A stretch of 41,362 bases of DNA from JAAZGD01 sp964383845 (GCA_964383845.1 CAYLIF010000013.1:1-41362); one strand, 5' to 3'; numbered from the stretch's first letter, positions 15,092-24,792 are shown. The notes: generated by a model from the letters alone, not told the origin. Made by a program: numbers and translations.

Positions 15092-16750
15092 TTAATTATT
15101 CATAAATAATTTAACATCTGCTTCTACGTCAGCAATTCCTGCAATTCCAAAGTTTTTAACCAGTACATCGACTACATTTGCTGATAAGAATGCTGGTAAT
15201 GTTGGACCTAAATGGATATCTTTTACGCCTAGATATAATAGGGCTAGCAATACGATTACAGCCTTTTGCTCATACCAAGCAATATTATATGCTATTGGTA
15301 AATCATTTATATCGTCTAGTTCAAAGATTTCTTGTAATTTCATCGCTATAACTGCTAATGAGTAGGAGTCATTACACTGTCCTGCATCTAGTACTCTTGG
15401 TATTCCACCTATATCACCAAGATTTAGCTTGTTATATCTATACTTCGCGCAACCTGCAGTTAATATAACTGTGTCTTCAGGAAGTGCTTTTGCAAATTCT
15501 GTGTAATAATTTCTAGATTTTTGTCTTCCGTCACAGCCTGCCATTACAAAGAACTTCTTGATTGCTCCTGATTTTACCGCTTCAACTACCTTGTCTGCTA
15601 GGGCAAATACTTGAGCATGAGCAAAGCCACCAACTATTGAACCCGTTTCAATTTCCGTTGGTGCTGGTAGCTTCTTGGCATGTTCTATGATTTTCGAGAA
15701 ATCTTTTGCCTTGCCATCTACCCTGTCTGGAATATGTGGGAATCCTGGATATCCAGAACTACCTGTTGTATATACTCTATCAGCATAAATTTCTTTTGGA
15801 GGAACTATACAGTTTGTAGTAAAGAGAATTGGTCCGTTGAATTTCTCAAATTCTTCTTTTTGTAACCACCATGAATTACCGTAGTTACCTACAAAATGAT
15901 CATATTTTTTGAATTCAGGATAGTAGTTAGCTGGTAACATTTCACTGTGAGTGTAAACATCAACTCCTGTACCTTTTGTTTGTTCTAGTAATTCTTTCAT
16001 ATCCTTTAAATCATGGCCAGATATTAATATGGCTGGATTGTTTCTAACTCCAATATTTACTTCTGTGATTTCTGGGTTACCATAACTTGATGTATTAGCT
16101 GCATCTAATAGAGCCATTGCCTCTACACCATATTTGCCAGTTTCAAGAGTCAACGCAACTAATTCATCTACAGATAAGTTATCATCTAGTGTAGCTGCCA
16201 GTGCTTTTCTAATAAATTTAGGGATATCTTTGTTTTCATGGCCTAGATTAGTTGCATGTTCTGTGTATGCTGCCATTCCTTTTAATCCGTATGTAATCAA
16301 TTCTCTTAAAGATCTTACATCTTCGTTTTCTGTGGCAAGGACCCCCACTTCTTTGGATTCTGATTTAAATACAATATTATCATTGTCGTCCACATTAAAT
16401 GTAGCAGGGTCTTTAAGATCCCCTAGGTCTGCACTTTTAGCGATTAAGGTTTCTTTTAGTTCGTCTCTTAATTTCAAAGCCTCTTTAATCTTTGCAAAAA
16501 ACCTATCTTTATCAAAGTTGGCGTTTGTAATAGTCATGAAAAGTGAATCTACGAGCATTTCATCTAATCCTTCTACCTCTAAACCCATTTCATCAGCCTT
16601 TAGGCCCAGTATAGATAAACCTTTTAATGCATAGATCATTAAATCTTGTAAATTAGCTACGTCTGCGGTTTTACCACACATTCCTACTTTTGTACAACCC
16701 TTATTTCCCATTGCCTCTTGGCATTGAAAACAAAACATTTCCATTGACAT
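15092..16750 (-). CDS. hcp: Hybrid-cluster protein / hydroxylamine reductase
   Basis: Iron-sulfur enzyme carrying the hybrid 4Fe-2O-2S cluster, which reduces nitric oxide or hydroxylamine and protects against nitrosative stress. N-terminal cysteines Cys7-x2-Cys10-x8-Cys19-x5-Cys25 bind the cubane cluster with the short spacing seen in strict anaerobes. Hybrid-cluster ligands are visible in FTTNCIVPP, FVMAGCDGR, ILTAGCAKYRYN and LDAGQCNDSYS. Length 552 aa is normal. The start has AGGAGG eight bases upstream. It is monocistronic. A 6-bp inverted repeat covers the -35 area, suggesting control by a dedicated regulator. No hcr reductase gene is adjacent. Confidence 0.96.
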   Translation of the reverse strand: MSMEMFCFQCQEAMGNKGCTKVGMCGKTADVANLQDLMIYALKGLSILGLKADEMGLEVEGLDEMLVDSLFMTITNANFDKDRFFAKIKEALKLRDELKETLIAKSADLGDLKDPATFNVDDNDNIVFKSESKEVGVLATENEDVRSLRELITYGLKGMAAYTEHATNLGHENKDIPKFIRKALAATLDDNLSVDELVALTLETGKYGVEAMALLDAANTSSYGNPEITEVNIGVRNNPAILISGHDLKDMKELLEQTKGTGVDVYTHSEMLPANYYPEFKKYDHFVGNYGNSWWLQKEEFEKFNGPILFTTNCIVPPKEIYADRVYTTGSSGYPGFPHIPDRVDGKAKDFSKIIEHAKKLPAPTEIETGSIVGGFAHAQVFALADKVVEAVKSGAIKKFFVMAGCDGRQKSRNYYTEFAKALPEDTVILTAGCAKYRYNKLNLGDIGGIPRVLDAGQCNDSYSLAVIAMKLQEIFELDDINDLPIAYNIAWYEQKAVIVLLALLYLGVKDIHLGPTLPAFLSANVVDVLVKNFGIAGIADVEADVKLFMNN

Positions 16751-16810
16751 ATCTTAAACCTCCTTGTAATTTTTTGTTCCTATTAACTACTTATTTATAG
16801 CCTTCCAATA

Positions 16811-16850
16811 ATTATACTACAAAATCTGGATATAATCACTGATAATCCAG
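16811..16850 (-). promoter_or_regulatory. hcp promoter -10 with overlapping inverted repeat
   Basis: On the minus strand TATAAT at 16811-16816 has no good -35. The region where the -35 should be lies in or next to a perfect inverted repeat, CTGGAT-N13-ATCCAG (16826-16850). The layout suggests activator-dependent or repressed transcription. Confidence 0.45.
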
Positions 16851-16880
16851 GGCTTTTGCTGGTATTAATTTGCTTGTTAT

Positions 16881-16907
16881 GTAAAATAGAGCCCTAAAAA
16901 GGCTCTA
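16881..16907 (-). terminator. recA terminator
   Basis: On the minus strand TAGAGCC, a 7-base loop, GGCTCTA, then TTTTAC. It lies 31 bases after the recA stop and separates recA from hcp. Confidence 0.75.
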
Positions 16908-16937
16908 CTAAACTGGCTAATCAGTTAAAAACTTGGG

Positions 16938-18038
16938 TTATTCTTGTATAACTCCATCTTCATCAACCATTAACTCATGAATGATGTCTTCAACTTTATC
17001 TTTTTTTGCTTTTTCTTTGGACTCCACTTCTTCGGGAAGAGGTTTTGCTATTTTCGCTAATAATAATTCTTCTATTCTTAGTAGTATGTCAGGATTATCA
17101 ACTAGGTAAGTCTTTACATTCTCTCTGCCTTGGCCAATCTTATTTCCTTCAAAGCTATACCATGAACCTGATTTTTCAACTACTTTTTCATCCACTGCAC
17201 TGTCTAGCAGGTCTCCTTCTCTAGAAATCCCAAAGCCATACATTATATCAAACTCTGCCATTTTAAAAGGAGGTGCTACTTTGTTTTTAACAACTTTAAC
17301 ACGAGTTCTGTTGCCTACAACAGCTTCCCCCTGTTTGATGCTTTCAATTCTTCTAACATCTAGTCTCATAGAGGAATAGAATTTAAGAGCTCTTCCTCCA
17401 GATGTGACTTCAGGGCTTCCAAACATAACACCAACTTTTTCTCTTAATTGGTTGATAAATACCACACTGGTATTTGATTTGTGGATAGCTCCTGCAAGTT
17501 TTCTCAAGGCTTGGGACATTAGTCTTGCTTGTAAACCTACATGGGAATCACCCATTTCTCCTTGAATTTCTGCTCTTGGTACCAAAGCCGCAACTGAGTC
17601 TATTACAACGATATCGAGAGCTTCACTACGAACAAGCATTTCACAAATTTCAAGAGCCTGTTCTCCTGTATCTGGTTGAGAAACCACCAGCCTGTCTATG
17701 TTAACACCTAGATTTCTAGCATATTCTGGGTCTAAAGCATGTTCTGCATCAATAAATGCTGCCTTTCCCCCAGTTTTTTGAGCTTGTGCAATCATATGCA
17801 GGGAAAGTGTTGTTTTACCTGATGACTCAGGGCCAAATACTTCAATTATTCTGCCTCTTGGGATGCCACCTATTCCAGTTGCTATATCCAGGCTGATAGA
17901 TCCTGTAGGTATAAACTCGATATTAAGTTTAGCTCCCTCATCTCCTAGTAACATTACTGCACCCATGCCATATTGTTTTTGTATTTGCTGCATAGCAGAT
18001 GTTAATGCTTTTTCTTTATCATCTTTATTAATAGCCAA
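16938..18038 (-). CDS. recA: Recombinase RecA
   Basis: ATP-dependent strand-exchange protein for homologous recombination and co-protease for LexA. Walker A is GPESSGKT at residues 69-76. Other marks are DAEHALDPEYA, VVIDSVAALVPRAEI and INQLREKVGVMFG. Length 366 aa; the tail is acidic. Start is TTG 18038, with GGAGG eight bases upstream, giving MAINKDDKEKAL. A LexA box and two promoters lie upstream. It follows cinA, as in many Gram-positive genomes; rny, often next, is not here (hcp follows a terminator instead). Confidence 0.98.
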   Translation of the reverse strand: MAINKDDKEKALTSAMQQIQKQYGMGAVMLLGDEGAKLNIEFIPTGSISLDIATGIGGIPRGRIIEVFGPESSGKTTLSLHMIAQAQKTGGKAAFIDAEHALDPEYARNLGVNIDRLVVSQPDTGEQALEICEMLVRSEALDIVVIDSVAALVPRAEIQGEMGDSHVGLQARLMSQALRKLAGAIHKSNTSVVFINQLREKVGVMFGSPEVTSGGRALKFYSSMRLDVRRIESIKQGEAVVGNRTRVKVVKNKVAPPFKMAEFDIMYGFGISREGDLLDSAVDEKVVEKSGSWYSFEGNKIGQGRENVKTYLVDNPDILLRIEELLLAKIAKPLPEEVESKEKAKKDKVEDIIHELMVDEDGVIQE

Positions 18039-18059
18039 TTGAATCTCCTCCTTATATAA

Positions 18060-18071
18060 GAACGTATGTTC
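18060..18071. promoter_or_regulatory. LexA (SOS) box at recA
   Basis: GAAC-GTAT-GTTC, exact for the Gram-positive LexA core GAAC-N4-GTTC. It lies immediately downstream of the recA -10 (18078-18083), where LexA would block initiation or escape. Confidence 0.85.
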
Positions 18072-18077
18072 ACAGTA

Positions 18078-18134
18078 ATCATACTCTAAGTAAAAGCTTA
18101 GGTCAAGTATAATTTATATGGTAATATATGTCAT
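18078..18134 (-). promoter_or_regulatory. Tandem recA promoters
   Basis: Proximal promoter: TTGACC (18101-18106), 17 bases, TATGAT (18078-18083). Distal promoter: ATGACA (18129-18134), 17 bases, TATACT (18106-18111). The distal one contains the 17-base sequence shared with the comEA promoter. The LexA box follows the proximal one. Confidence 0.6.
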
Positions 18135-18166
18135 ATTATACCATGTATATTCTTATGTCAATTGGA

Positions 18167-19405
18167 TTATAATATTTTATTTATAAAGTCTAGCATTGCA
18201 AGGACTGTATAGTTCCTGTTCCATATACGATTAACGTTTCTGGTGCGTATTTCTTTGTGTGTGAGTTTGCCATTATACATAATTCCAAAATGGACTAGGC
18301 CTACGGGTTTTTCATCTGTACCACCATCTGGGCCAGCTACACCTGTTACTGAAATACAAAGCTTAGATCCACTAACTCGATAGAGACCTTCTGCCATTTC
18401 CAAGGCAGTCTCTTTGCTAACAGCTCCATGGGTATTTATGGTGGTCTCTTTGACCCCTAATTCTTCGATTTTAGCCTTATTACTGTAGGTAACTAACCCA
18501 CGATCAAAAACTGCAGAAATACCCGGGATTTCCGTGATTTTGCCTGCAAAAAGGCCACCAGTGCAAGACTCGGCGGAAGAAATAGTTATATTATTCTTAA
18601 GAAGTTTCTTTGCTACTACTTCTACTAATTCTTCATTTTCTGTGCTATATATATATTGCCCTATAAGGGCTTTCATTTTGATGATCATTTCTTCTGTTGC
18701 AGCTACCGCTTCTTCAAGAGTATCTCTTTTTGAAGCAATTCTAATAGCCGTCTCCCCTTCTTTTGCATAAGTTGCAACTGTAGGGTCATTTTGTCCATTG
18801 ATAATAGACAGTAACGATGTTTCTGCTTGAGATTCACCAATTCCAAAGGTTCTTATCATTCGATGGTAGATAATTCCTGGAGATTTTTTCCTCAGAAATG
18901 GAAAGACTTGTTTTTCAAACATGGATTTCATTTCTCTTGGTGGTCCAGGGAGGCAGATTACTGTGCGACCATTTTCTTCTAAGGCAAATCCTGGAGCTGT
19001 GCCTTCAAGGTTTTCAAAAATTGTTGCTCTTGATGGCAAGCAAGCTTGCTTCTTATTATTTTCTGTCATGTTCCTGCCCATTCTATTAAAGGCATCTTCA
19101 ATTCTATCCATTGATGGTTGGTGAAGTACAAGAATGTCATTCATTACTTCTGCTACAACTTCCTTGGTTAGGTCGTCTTGGGTAGGTCCTAGGCCTCCAG
19201 TTGTTATAACTAGAGAAGATTCTTTGAGGGCGATTTCCAAAACTTCCTTAAGACGTTGAGGATTATCTCCAACAGAATGATGGAATAGAACATCCACTCC
19301 TAATAGGTTTAGTTGGTCTGACAGATAAACTGTATTGGTATTAACAATTTGACCGAATAGAAGCTCGGTTCCTACACTGATTATTGCTGATTTCATGGAT
19401 TGCAT
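18167..19405 (-). CDS. cinA: CinA family protein (competence/damage-inducible; NMN amidohydrolase domain)
   Basis: Two-domain protein linked to pyridine-nucleotide salvage. The N-terminal MoaB/MogA-like domain (about 1-250) has IISVGTELLFGQIVNTN and TTGGLGPTQDDLT. The C-terminal CinA domain (about 255-412) has ISSAESCTGGLFAGKI and SVTGVAGPDGG, typical of nicotinamide-mononucleotide amidohydrolase. Full length at 412 aa. ATG 19405 is served by AAGGA nine bases upstream; a second ATG three codons later would give the commoner N-terminus MKSAIISVGTE. It lies between pgsA and recA, a conserved order. Confidence 0.95.
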   Translation of the reverse strand: MQSMKSAIISVGTELLFGQIVNTNTVYLSDQLNLLGVDVLFHHSVGDNPQRLKEVLEIALKESSLVITTGGLGPTQDDLTKEVVAEVMNDILVLHQPSMDRIEDAFNRMGRNMTENNKKQACLPSRATIFENLEGTAPGFALEENGRTVICLPGPPREMKSMFEKQVFPFLRKKSPGIIYHRMIRTFGIGESQAETSLLSIINGQNDPTVATYAKEGETAIRIASKRDTLEEAVAATEEMIIKMKALIGQYIYSTENEELVEVVAKKLLKNNITISSAESCTGGLFAGKITEIPGISAVFDRGLVTYSNKAKIEELGVKETTINTHGAVSKETALEMAEGLYRVSGSKLCISVTGVAGPDGGTDEKPVGLVHFGIMYNGKLTHKEIRTRNVNRIWNRNYTVLAMLDFINKIL

Positions 19406-19436
19406 TATCTCTCTTCCTTTATATTTAGTGTTTTTT

Positions 19437-19964
19437 TTACTGGCTGAAAACGTTTTTGTTTTGCATTATATATTCTATTCCTGAGTAAACTGTCATTATT
19501 AATGACGCCCATAGAAATATGTATGAAACTGTAATCCAATATGGCCATGGTATCAATCCTACTAATAGAAGCATTGGGACTGCAATCATCTGTAATACGG
19601 TTTTTATTTTACCGCTCATGCCTGCAGCTACTACGATTCCTTCTGATGCAGCCACGGTTCTCATTCCACCAACGATAAACTCTCTTGATAGAATTACTAT
19701 TAGCATCCAAGCGGGTATAAGTCCATTTTCCACCATACAACAAAAGGCGGAATATACCAAGATTTTGTCTGCTAAGGGATCCATTATTTTTCCGAAGTTT
19801 GTTATCATGTTGTATTTACGGGCTATTTGGCCGTCTATAAGGTCTGTAAGAGCCGCCACAACAAATATTATAAATGCCGGGAGTGTATAACCCATCATAT
19901 ATAGGACTATGAAAAATGGCACCATTATAATCCTTGCAATGGTTAACTTATTTGGTAGATTCAT
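19437..19964 (-). CDS. pgsA: CDP-diacylglycerol-glycerol-3-phosphate 3-phosphatidyltransferase
   Basis: Membrane enzyme that makes phosphatidylglycerophosphate, precursor of phosphatidylglycerol. The CDP-alcohol phosphotransferase signature is complete: Asp44-Gly45, Ala48-Arg49, Gly58, Asp62 and Asp66 in LIDGQIARKYN ... FGKIMDPLADK. Several hydrophobic segments span the membrane; 175 aa is typical. The start has GGAGGG upstream and lies inside the last codons of rimO (17-base overlap), showing coupling. Confidence 0.95.
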   Translation of the reverse strand: MNLPNKLTIARIIMVPFFIVLYMMGYTLPAFIIFVVAALTDLIDGQIARKYNMITNFGKIMDPLADKILVYSAFCCMVENGLIPAWMLIVILSREFIVGGMRTVAASEGIVVAAGMSGKIKTVLQMIAVPMLLLVGLIPWPYWITVSYIFLWASLIMTVYSGIEYIMQNKNVFSQ

Positions 19965-21300
19965 TGTCGCTCCCTCCTCTTTTTTCCGTATCGTGTATTC
20001 CCACTAAGTCGTAGTCAAAAGCATCAATAATAGTTACTTGAGTAAAATCTCCTGGCTTTAATTTAACCTTGGAAGTAAATAAGACTCCGTTGTCTATTTC
20101 TGGAGCATCGTATTGACTTCTGCCATAATAAGACCCATCATCTTCCTCCAGCTCTACTAACACTTTAAGATTTGAGCCAATTTTTTCTTGGTTTGATGCT
20201 AAAGAAACTTCTAGTTGAGCTCGCATTATCTGATCTAAACGGTCATTTTTTTCTTGCTCTGGTATTTGATCTAGTCGTTCTCCTGCTGGAGTGTTTTCTT
20301 CTTGGGAGTAAGCAAAGACCCCCAGCCTTTCAAATTTCAATGTTCTTACCCCTTCCAGAAGTAGGTCGTGGTCTTCTTGAGTCTCTCCAGGAAAGCCCGT
20401 AATCAAAGTTGTTCTAATATGTATATTGGGAATTCTTTGTCTTAAAGTTTCAATGGTATTTTTTATGGATTTTTCTGTCGACCTTCTTTTCATTGCAGCT
20501 AGCACTGAATCAGAAAGATGTTGTATAGGCAGGTCTATATACTTACATATCTTATCTTCTTCAGCCATTACTGTGATAAGTTCAGGAGTTATTCTGTCTT
20601 CATAACAATACATTAATCGTACCCACTCTATTTCCTCTATCTTGCAAAGTTCTTTTAATAGCTCTGGAAGTTTGATTGTTCCGTAGATATCCTGGCCATA
20701 TAGAGTAACGTCTTGTGCAATAAGCATTATTTCTTTGCAACCACCTTGGGCTAGCCATTGAGCTTCGGCAAGGATTTCTTCAATTGGCCGGCTTCTAAAA
20801 TGTCCTCTAATTTCTGGAATAACGCAGTAGGTACAATTGTTATCGCATCCTTCTGCTATTCTAAGAGTTGCGCTATAAAATCCCTTTTGTAGTTTGCGAT
20901 TTTTGTATGCAAGAAAATCATCGGGTAACGGATTTAGATATTTCTTGCGATCACCTTTTTGGTAGTCTTCTAAGATTTGAGGCAGATGTTGGTAGTCATT
21001 GACTCCAAGGAATATATCAACCTCTTCCATATCTTCATAAAGGTCTTCACCGTAGCGCATAGACAGGCAGCCTGTAACCACCAAGATACCGTCAGGCTTT
21101 TTCATGGTAGAGAGTTCAAATATCCTATCTATTGATTCTCTTTTGGCATCATTAATAAAGCCGCAGGTGTTAACGATAATCGCATCTGCTTGTTGGGGTG
21201 TTTCAACCAAAACATTGCCTGCTAGCTCTAAAAGGCCGCAGGCATGTTCGGAGTCATTCATATTCTTGGGACAGCCTAATGTATCAAAATATATTTTCAT
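19948..21300 (-). CDS. rimO: Ribosomal protein S12 methylthiotransferase RimO
   Basis: Radical SAM enzyme that adds a methylthio group to the conserved aspartate of ribosomal protein S12. The N-terminal UPF0004 domain has Cys10, Cys46 and Cys78 for the auxiliary cluster. The radical SAM motif is Cys152-x3-Cys156-x2-Cys159 (CDNNCTYC). A TRAM domain forms the C-terminus. RimO rather than MiaB is indicated by MKIYFDTLGCPKNMNDSEHA and IPEIRGHFRSRPIEEI. I use ATG 21300, three bases after the ftsK stop, because it gives the family N-terminus; its ribosome site is weak, so translation may depend on ftsK. The frame is open further upstream but overlaps ftsK. Confidence 0.95.
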   Translation of the reverse strand: MKIYFDTLGCPKNMNDSEHACGLLELAGNVLVETPQQADAIIVNTCGFINDAKRESIDRIFELSTMKKPDGILVVTGCLSMRYGEDLYEDMEEVDIFLGVNDYQHLPQILEDYQKGDRKKYLNPLPDDFLAYKNRKLQKGFYSATLRIAEGCDNNCTYCVIPEIRGHFRSRPIEEILAEAQWLAQGGCKEIMLIAQDVTLYGQDIYGTIKLPELLKELCKIEEIEWVRLMYCYEDRITPELITVMAEEDKICKYIDLPIQHLSDSVLAAMKRRSTEKSIKNTIETLRQRIPNIHIRTTLITGFPGETQEDHDLLLEGVRTLKFERLGVFAYSQEENTPAGERLDQIPEQEKNDRLDQIMRAQLEVSLASNQEKIGSNLKVLVELEEDDGSYYGRSQYDAPEIDNGVLFTSKVKLKPGDFTQVTIIDAFDYDLVGIHDTEKRGGSDNESTK

Positions 21301-21302
21301 AA

Positions 21303-23927
21303 TTAATCTTCGTCTTCTTCCTGTGATATACCCTTCATTGCGTAATAATCCACTTCGGTCCAAATAACTTGTCTTGGTCGAGAACCATCTGCTGGGCCTA
21401 TAATATCTCTGGCTTCCATTTGGTCAATCATTCTTGCTGCACGATTATAGCCGATTCTAAATCTTCTTTGAAGCATTGATACAGAAGCCTGTTTGGCTTG
21501 AATAACAGACTCAATAGCTTCATCCATTAACTCATCATTATCATCTGTTTCTTCTTTTTCATTTGATTTCTCAATTTTAGATATTATATTATCCTGATAT
21601 CCCACCTCAGAATCTTGGGCTTTTACAAAGTCTATAACTCGAGTTACATCACTATCAGAAATATAGGAGCCTTGTACTCTTATAGGTTTATTTAAGCTTT
21701 GAGGGCTAAATAGCATATCTCCTTTTCCCACCAGCTTTTCTGCTCCACCCATATCTAGTATGGTTCTTGAGTCAAATTGACTGGATACGGCAAAAGCAAT
21801 TCTCGATGGGATATTGGCTTTGATAACTCCTGTGATTATATCTACAGAAGGTCTTTGGGTTGCAACTATTAAGTGCATTCCCGCAGCTCTTGCCATTTGA
21901 GCTAATCGGCAGATGGATTCTTCAACTTTATTGGGTGCCGCCATCATAAGGTCTGCTAACTCATCTATTATAATAACAATTTGTGGCAGACACTTATCTC
22001 CTTCGTTGTTCTTTTTCATCTTTTCATTGTAGTGAGCTAGGTCTCTTACTGAAACCTCTGCAAATCTCTTGTATCGGTCAGTCATTTCTGTTACTGCCCA
22101 TGTAAGAGCTGCTGAGGCTTTGTGAGGGTCTGTTACAACAGGAATCAACAAATGTGGGATACCGTTATATCCGCCAAGTTCAACAACCTTGGGGTCAATA
22201 AGGACTAGCCTTACTTCTTCTGGGGTAGCTTTAAATAATATGCTGGTTAAAATCGCATTAATACAAACACTTTTGCCGCTGCCCGTAGATCCTGCAATTA
22301 AAAGATGGGGCATTTCTTTTAAGTCTGCGATAATTGGAGTTCCCGATAGGTCCTTGCCAATGGGAAAAGCAATTTTAGACTTTGCTGCCTTAAATTCTTT
22401 TGATCCTATCATGTCTCTTATTGATACAAGATGCAGACTTTCATTTTCCACTTCAATTCCAACTGCTGCTTTTCCTGGGATTGGTGCTTCCATACGAATA
22501 CTTTTTGCTTCTAGATTGAGGGCTATATCGTCTGCCAAACGAGTAATGCTGCTTACTTTTACCCCTACATCTGGCTGAATTTCATATCTAGTAACAGTTG
22601 GCCCTTGAGTAACTTGGACTACCTTGGCCCCCACATTAAAGTTTCTTAGGGTATCTTCAAGCTTTTTGGCTTTTTCTCTTAGGTCTTGGCTATCAGAAGA
22701 AGGTTTTTTGGCCACACTTTCGCTTAAGAGACTTAAAGGTGGAAATTCATACTTCCCTAACTTTAGAGATTTAGTGGTCTTTTCCATTGTCTTTTCCATA
22801 GTCCCAATGGGATCACTGTGTGTGTCTTTTGAAAGCGTCAGGTTTTCACTTCCTACAGGAGAATCACTGCCAAGTCCAAACCCTGGAGAAAAGGCCGATG
22901 TACCATCTATACCCTTTCCAGAAGTAGGTTTTTCATCTGGGTCAAATAGATTCTCATCATTCATCATTCTTAGTATTTTAAGTTGGTTCTCAGACATCTT
23001 CCCTGGTACATAAGAACTCTCAGTGTTTTGGGTATTAATTACCATTTCATGAAAGTCTTCTTTTGCAATAATTCCTTCGTCATTTATCTGGTTTTCTACA
23101 GCTACTTGTTCTATTGTTTCTTTTTCTGTTTTCCCAGATTTCTTGTTTGGTATCTGTGGTCTAGAAGGAGTTATTTTATCCTTTTCAATCTTCATAGGGA
23201 TGAGTTCTTCTTCCTCTTCCTCGTAGACAAATTCTGCTTCTTCTAGTAAACCAATCTTTCTTCTCGCTCTTTTTTCTCTCATCTCTTCTATGAATTGGGA
23301 TACAGGAGTATTGATAACCAACAGCAGACAAATACAAATAACAAGAAGCGCCAATATCCAAAGTCCCACCCTACCAAAAGCCTTCATTAATAGTTGGGCA
23401 AAGATAGTTCCAATTAGCCCACCACCAGTAAGAGCGACCCCTTCATCAAAAAATGTTCGAAAAGACATAGGCCATAGATCTATAGTTGCAGCATCTATAT
23501 ACATAGAGGCGTTAATTATGGCAACCATAAAGAATATTGTCAGCAAAAAGAAAATAGATCTTCCTGTAATGTGAACAGTTCGCTTTGCGAATAGGAGAAT
23601 GCCATATAAGATAATATAATATGGCAGCACATAAGCGATTCTACCAAAACAACCTTTGAAGAATTTAGAGAGAATAAGACCAAACTCTCCAGCAGTTGAA
23701 GTTTGAAGGGCAATTAGCAGGAATATTCCCAAGGCTAAAATAATTAAAGCCCAGATCTCATCTCTTACCCGAGATCCTGTTTTGATTCTCACTTGAGCTT
23801 CTTGAGCTTTTCTCTGTTTTTTTGAGTATGAATCACTTCTACCAGCAGATGTGGCCTTGCTGTTTGTAGTGGTTTTTTTGTTTTTAGATCCGGGAGGTCG
23901 CCCAGGTCCCCGTTTTTTTTCAGCCAT
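21303..23927 (-). CDS. ftsK: DNA translocase FtsK/SpoIIIE
   Basis: ATP-driven pump that clears chromosomal DNA from the closing septum during division or spore formation. The N-terminus is basic (KKRGPGRPPGSKNKK), then about four membrane helices (roughly 58-205), a long acidic, low-complexity linker (about 215-400), the alpha/beta motor with Walker A GSTGSGKS at 546-553 and Walker B IVIIIDELADLM, and the gamma winged-helix domain (about 805-874; LQRRFRIGYNRAARMIDQME) that reads orienting DNA sites. 874 aa is within range. It begins a block with rimO-pgsA-cinA. No spore-specific feature tells FtsK from SpoIIIE. Confidence 0.95.
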   Translation of the reverse strand: MAEKKRGPGRPPGSKNKKTTTNSKATSAGRSDSYSKKQRKAQEAQVRIKTGSRVRDEIWALIILALGIFLLIALQTSTAGEFGLILSKFFKGCFGRIAYVLPYYIILYGILLFAKRTVHITGRSIFFLLTIFFMVAIINASMYIDAATIDLWPMSFRTFFDEGVALTGGGLIGTIFAQLLMKAFGRVGLWILALLVICICLLLVINTPVSQFIEEMREKRARRKIGLLEEAEFVYEEEEEELIPMKIEKDKITPSRPQIPNKKSGKTEKETIEQVAVENQINDEGIIAKEDFHEMVINTQNTESSYVPGKMSENQLKILRMMNDENLFDPDEKPTSGKGIDGTSAFSPGFGLGSDSPVGSENLTLSKDTHSDPIGTMEKTMEKTTKSLKLGKYEFPPLSLLSESVAKKPSSDSQDLREKAKKLEDTLRNFNVGAKVVQVTQGPTVTRYEIQPDVGVKVSSITRLADDIALNLEAKSIRMEAPIPGKAAVGIEVENESLHLVSIRDMIGSKEFKAAKSKIAFPIGKDLSGTPIIADLKEMPHLLIAGSTGSGKSVCINAILTSILFKATPEEVRLVLIDPKVVELGGYNGIPHLLIPVVTDPHKASAALTWAVTEMTDRYKRFAEVSVRDLAHYNEKMKKNNEGDKCLPQIVIIIDELADLMMAAPNKVEESICRLAQMARAAGMHLIVATQRPSVDIITGVIKANIPSRIAFAVSSQFDSRTILDMGGAEKLVGKGDMLFSPQSLNKPIRVQGSYISDSDVTRVIDFVKAQDSEVGYQDNIISKIEKSNEKEETDDNDELMDEAIESVIQAKQASVSMLQRRFRIGYNRAARMIDQMEARDIIGPADGSRPRQVIWTEVDYYAMKGISQEEDED

Positions 23928-23949
23928 TATTTACTCCAAATTTGTCCAC

Positions 23950-24792
23950 TTAAATTACAACTAAATATATAATCAGGGCAAGGGCTACTGCCCATACATA
24001 AAAACTAAAGAAGTAAAGCTTTTTACCAGCCACCACTTTAAGCATGGTTTTAATTGCTAGAACTCCAGATACAGCTGCTACTAACACTCCTAATATAACA
24101 GGGCCTACTAAAGACATAGACATACCTTCTTGAAAAGCAGCTGGTGCTTCTAAAACCACAGACCCTAAAATAGAAGGAATAGAAATCAAAAAGGCAAACT
24201 TAATGGCTACGTTTCTTTCAAGTCCAGATAAAAGTCCACCAACTAGTGTTGAACCTGATCTTGATATTCCAGGCCATATAGCAATCCCTTGAAATACTCC
24301 AACAAGTAAAGCATGAGAGGTTTTAATTCCTTCTTCTCCATGAGTTGCTTTTATACTGTCATTTCGTTTTTCAGCGCCAAAAAGTAAAAACCCTGTTATA
24401 ACTAGGCCTAAGGCTACCCAGGTTAAGCTTAGGTACATGGCGGTAAATGTTTCATTAAATAAAATCCCAATGATCCCAGTGGGTATTGTGGCTACTATTA
24501 TCATGGCCCCCATCCGTCTTACTGGGCTAGAGTCTAGTCTAAGTCCTTTTCCTGTAAATACATCAGAAATGGTTTTTCCTAGTTCTATAACAAGTTCAAC
24601 GATATCCTTCCAATAAACGAAAAACACGGATATGAGAGTTCCTAAATGTAGAAGTACTGCAAAAGAAAGTACTTTGTCTCCATCGATTCCAAAAAAGTTC
24701 TGAAGTATGGCTAAATGTCCTGAGCTGGAGATTGGCAAGAATTCTGCTAAACCTTGTACCAAACCCAGTATAAATGCTTCAAAATATGTCAA
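23950..24792 (-). CDS. uppP: Undecaprenyl-diphosphatase UppP (BacA)
   Basis: Integral membrane phosphatase that recycles the cell-wall lipid carrier undecaprenyl diphosphate; overproduction gives bacitracin resistance. Signature motifs are QGLAEFLPISSSGH (13-26) and PGISRSGSTLVGGLLSGLER. About eight membrane helices; 280 aa is typical. The start is TTG 24792, with AAAGGGG seven bases upstream. It ends 22 bases before ftsK on the same strand and diverges from asd. A TATAAT at 24828-24833 (minus strand) likely serves it. Confidence 0.95.
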   Translation of the reverse strand: MTYFEAFILGLVQGLAEFLPISSSGHLAILQNFFGIDGDKVLSFAVLLHLGTLISVFFVYWKDIVELVIELGKTISDVFTGKGLRLDSSPVRRMGAMIIVATIPTGIIGILFNETFTAMYLSLTWVALGLVITGFLLFGAEKRNDSIKATHGEEGIKTSHALLVGVFQGIAIWPGISRSGSTLVGGLLSGLERNVAIKFAFLISIPSILGSVVLEAPAAFQEGMSMSLVGPVILGVLVAAVSGVLAIKTMLKVVAGKKLYFFSFYVWAVALALIIYLVVI

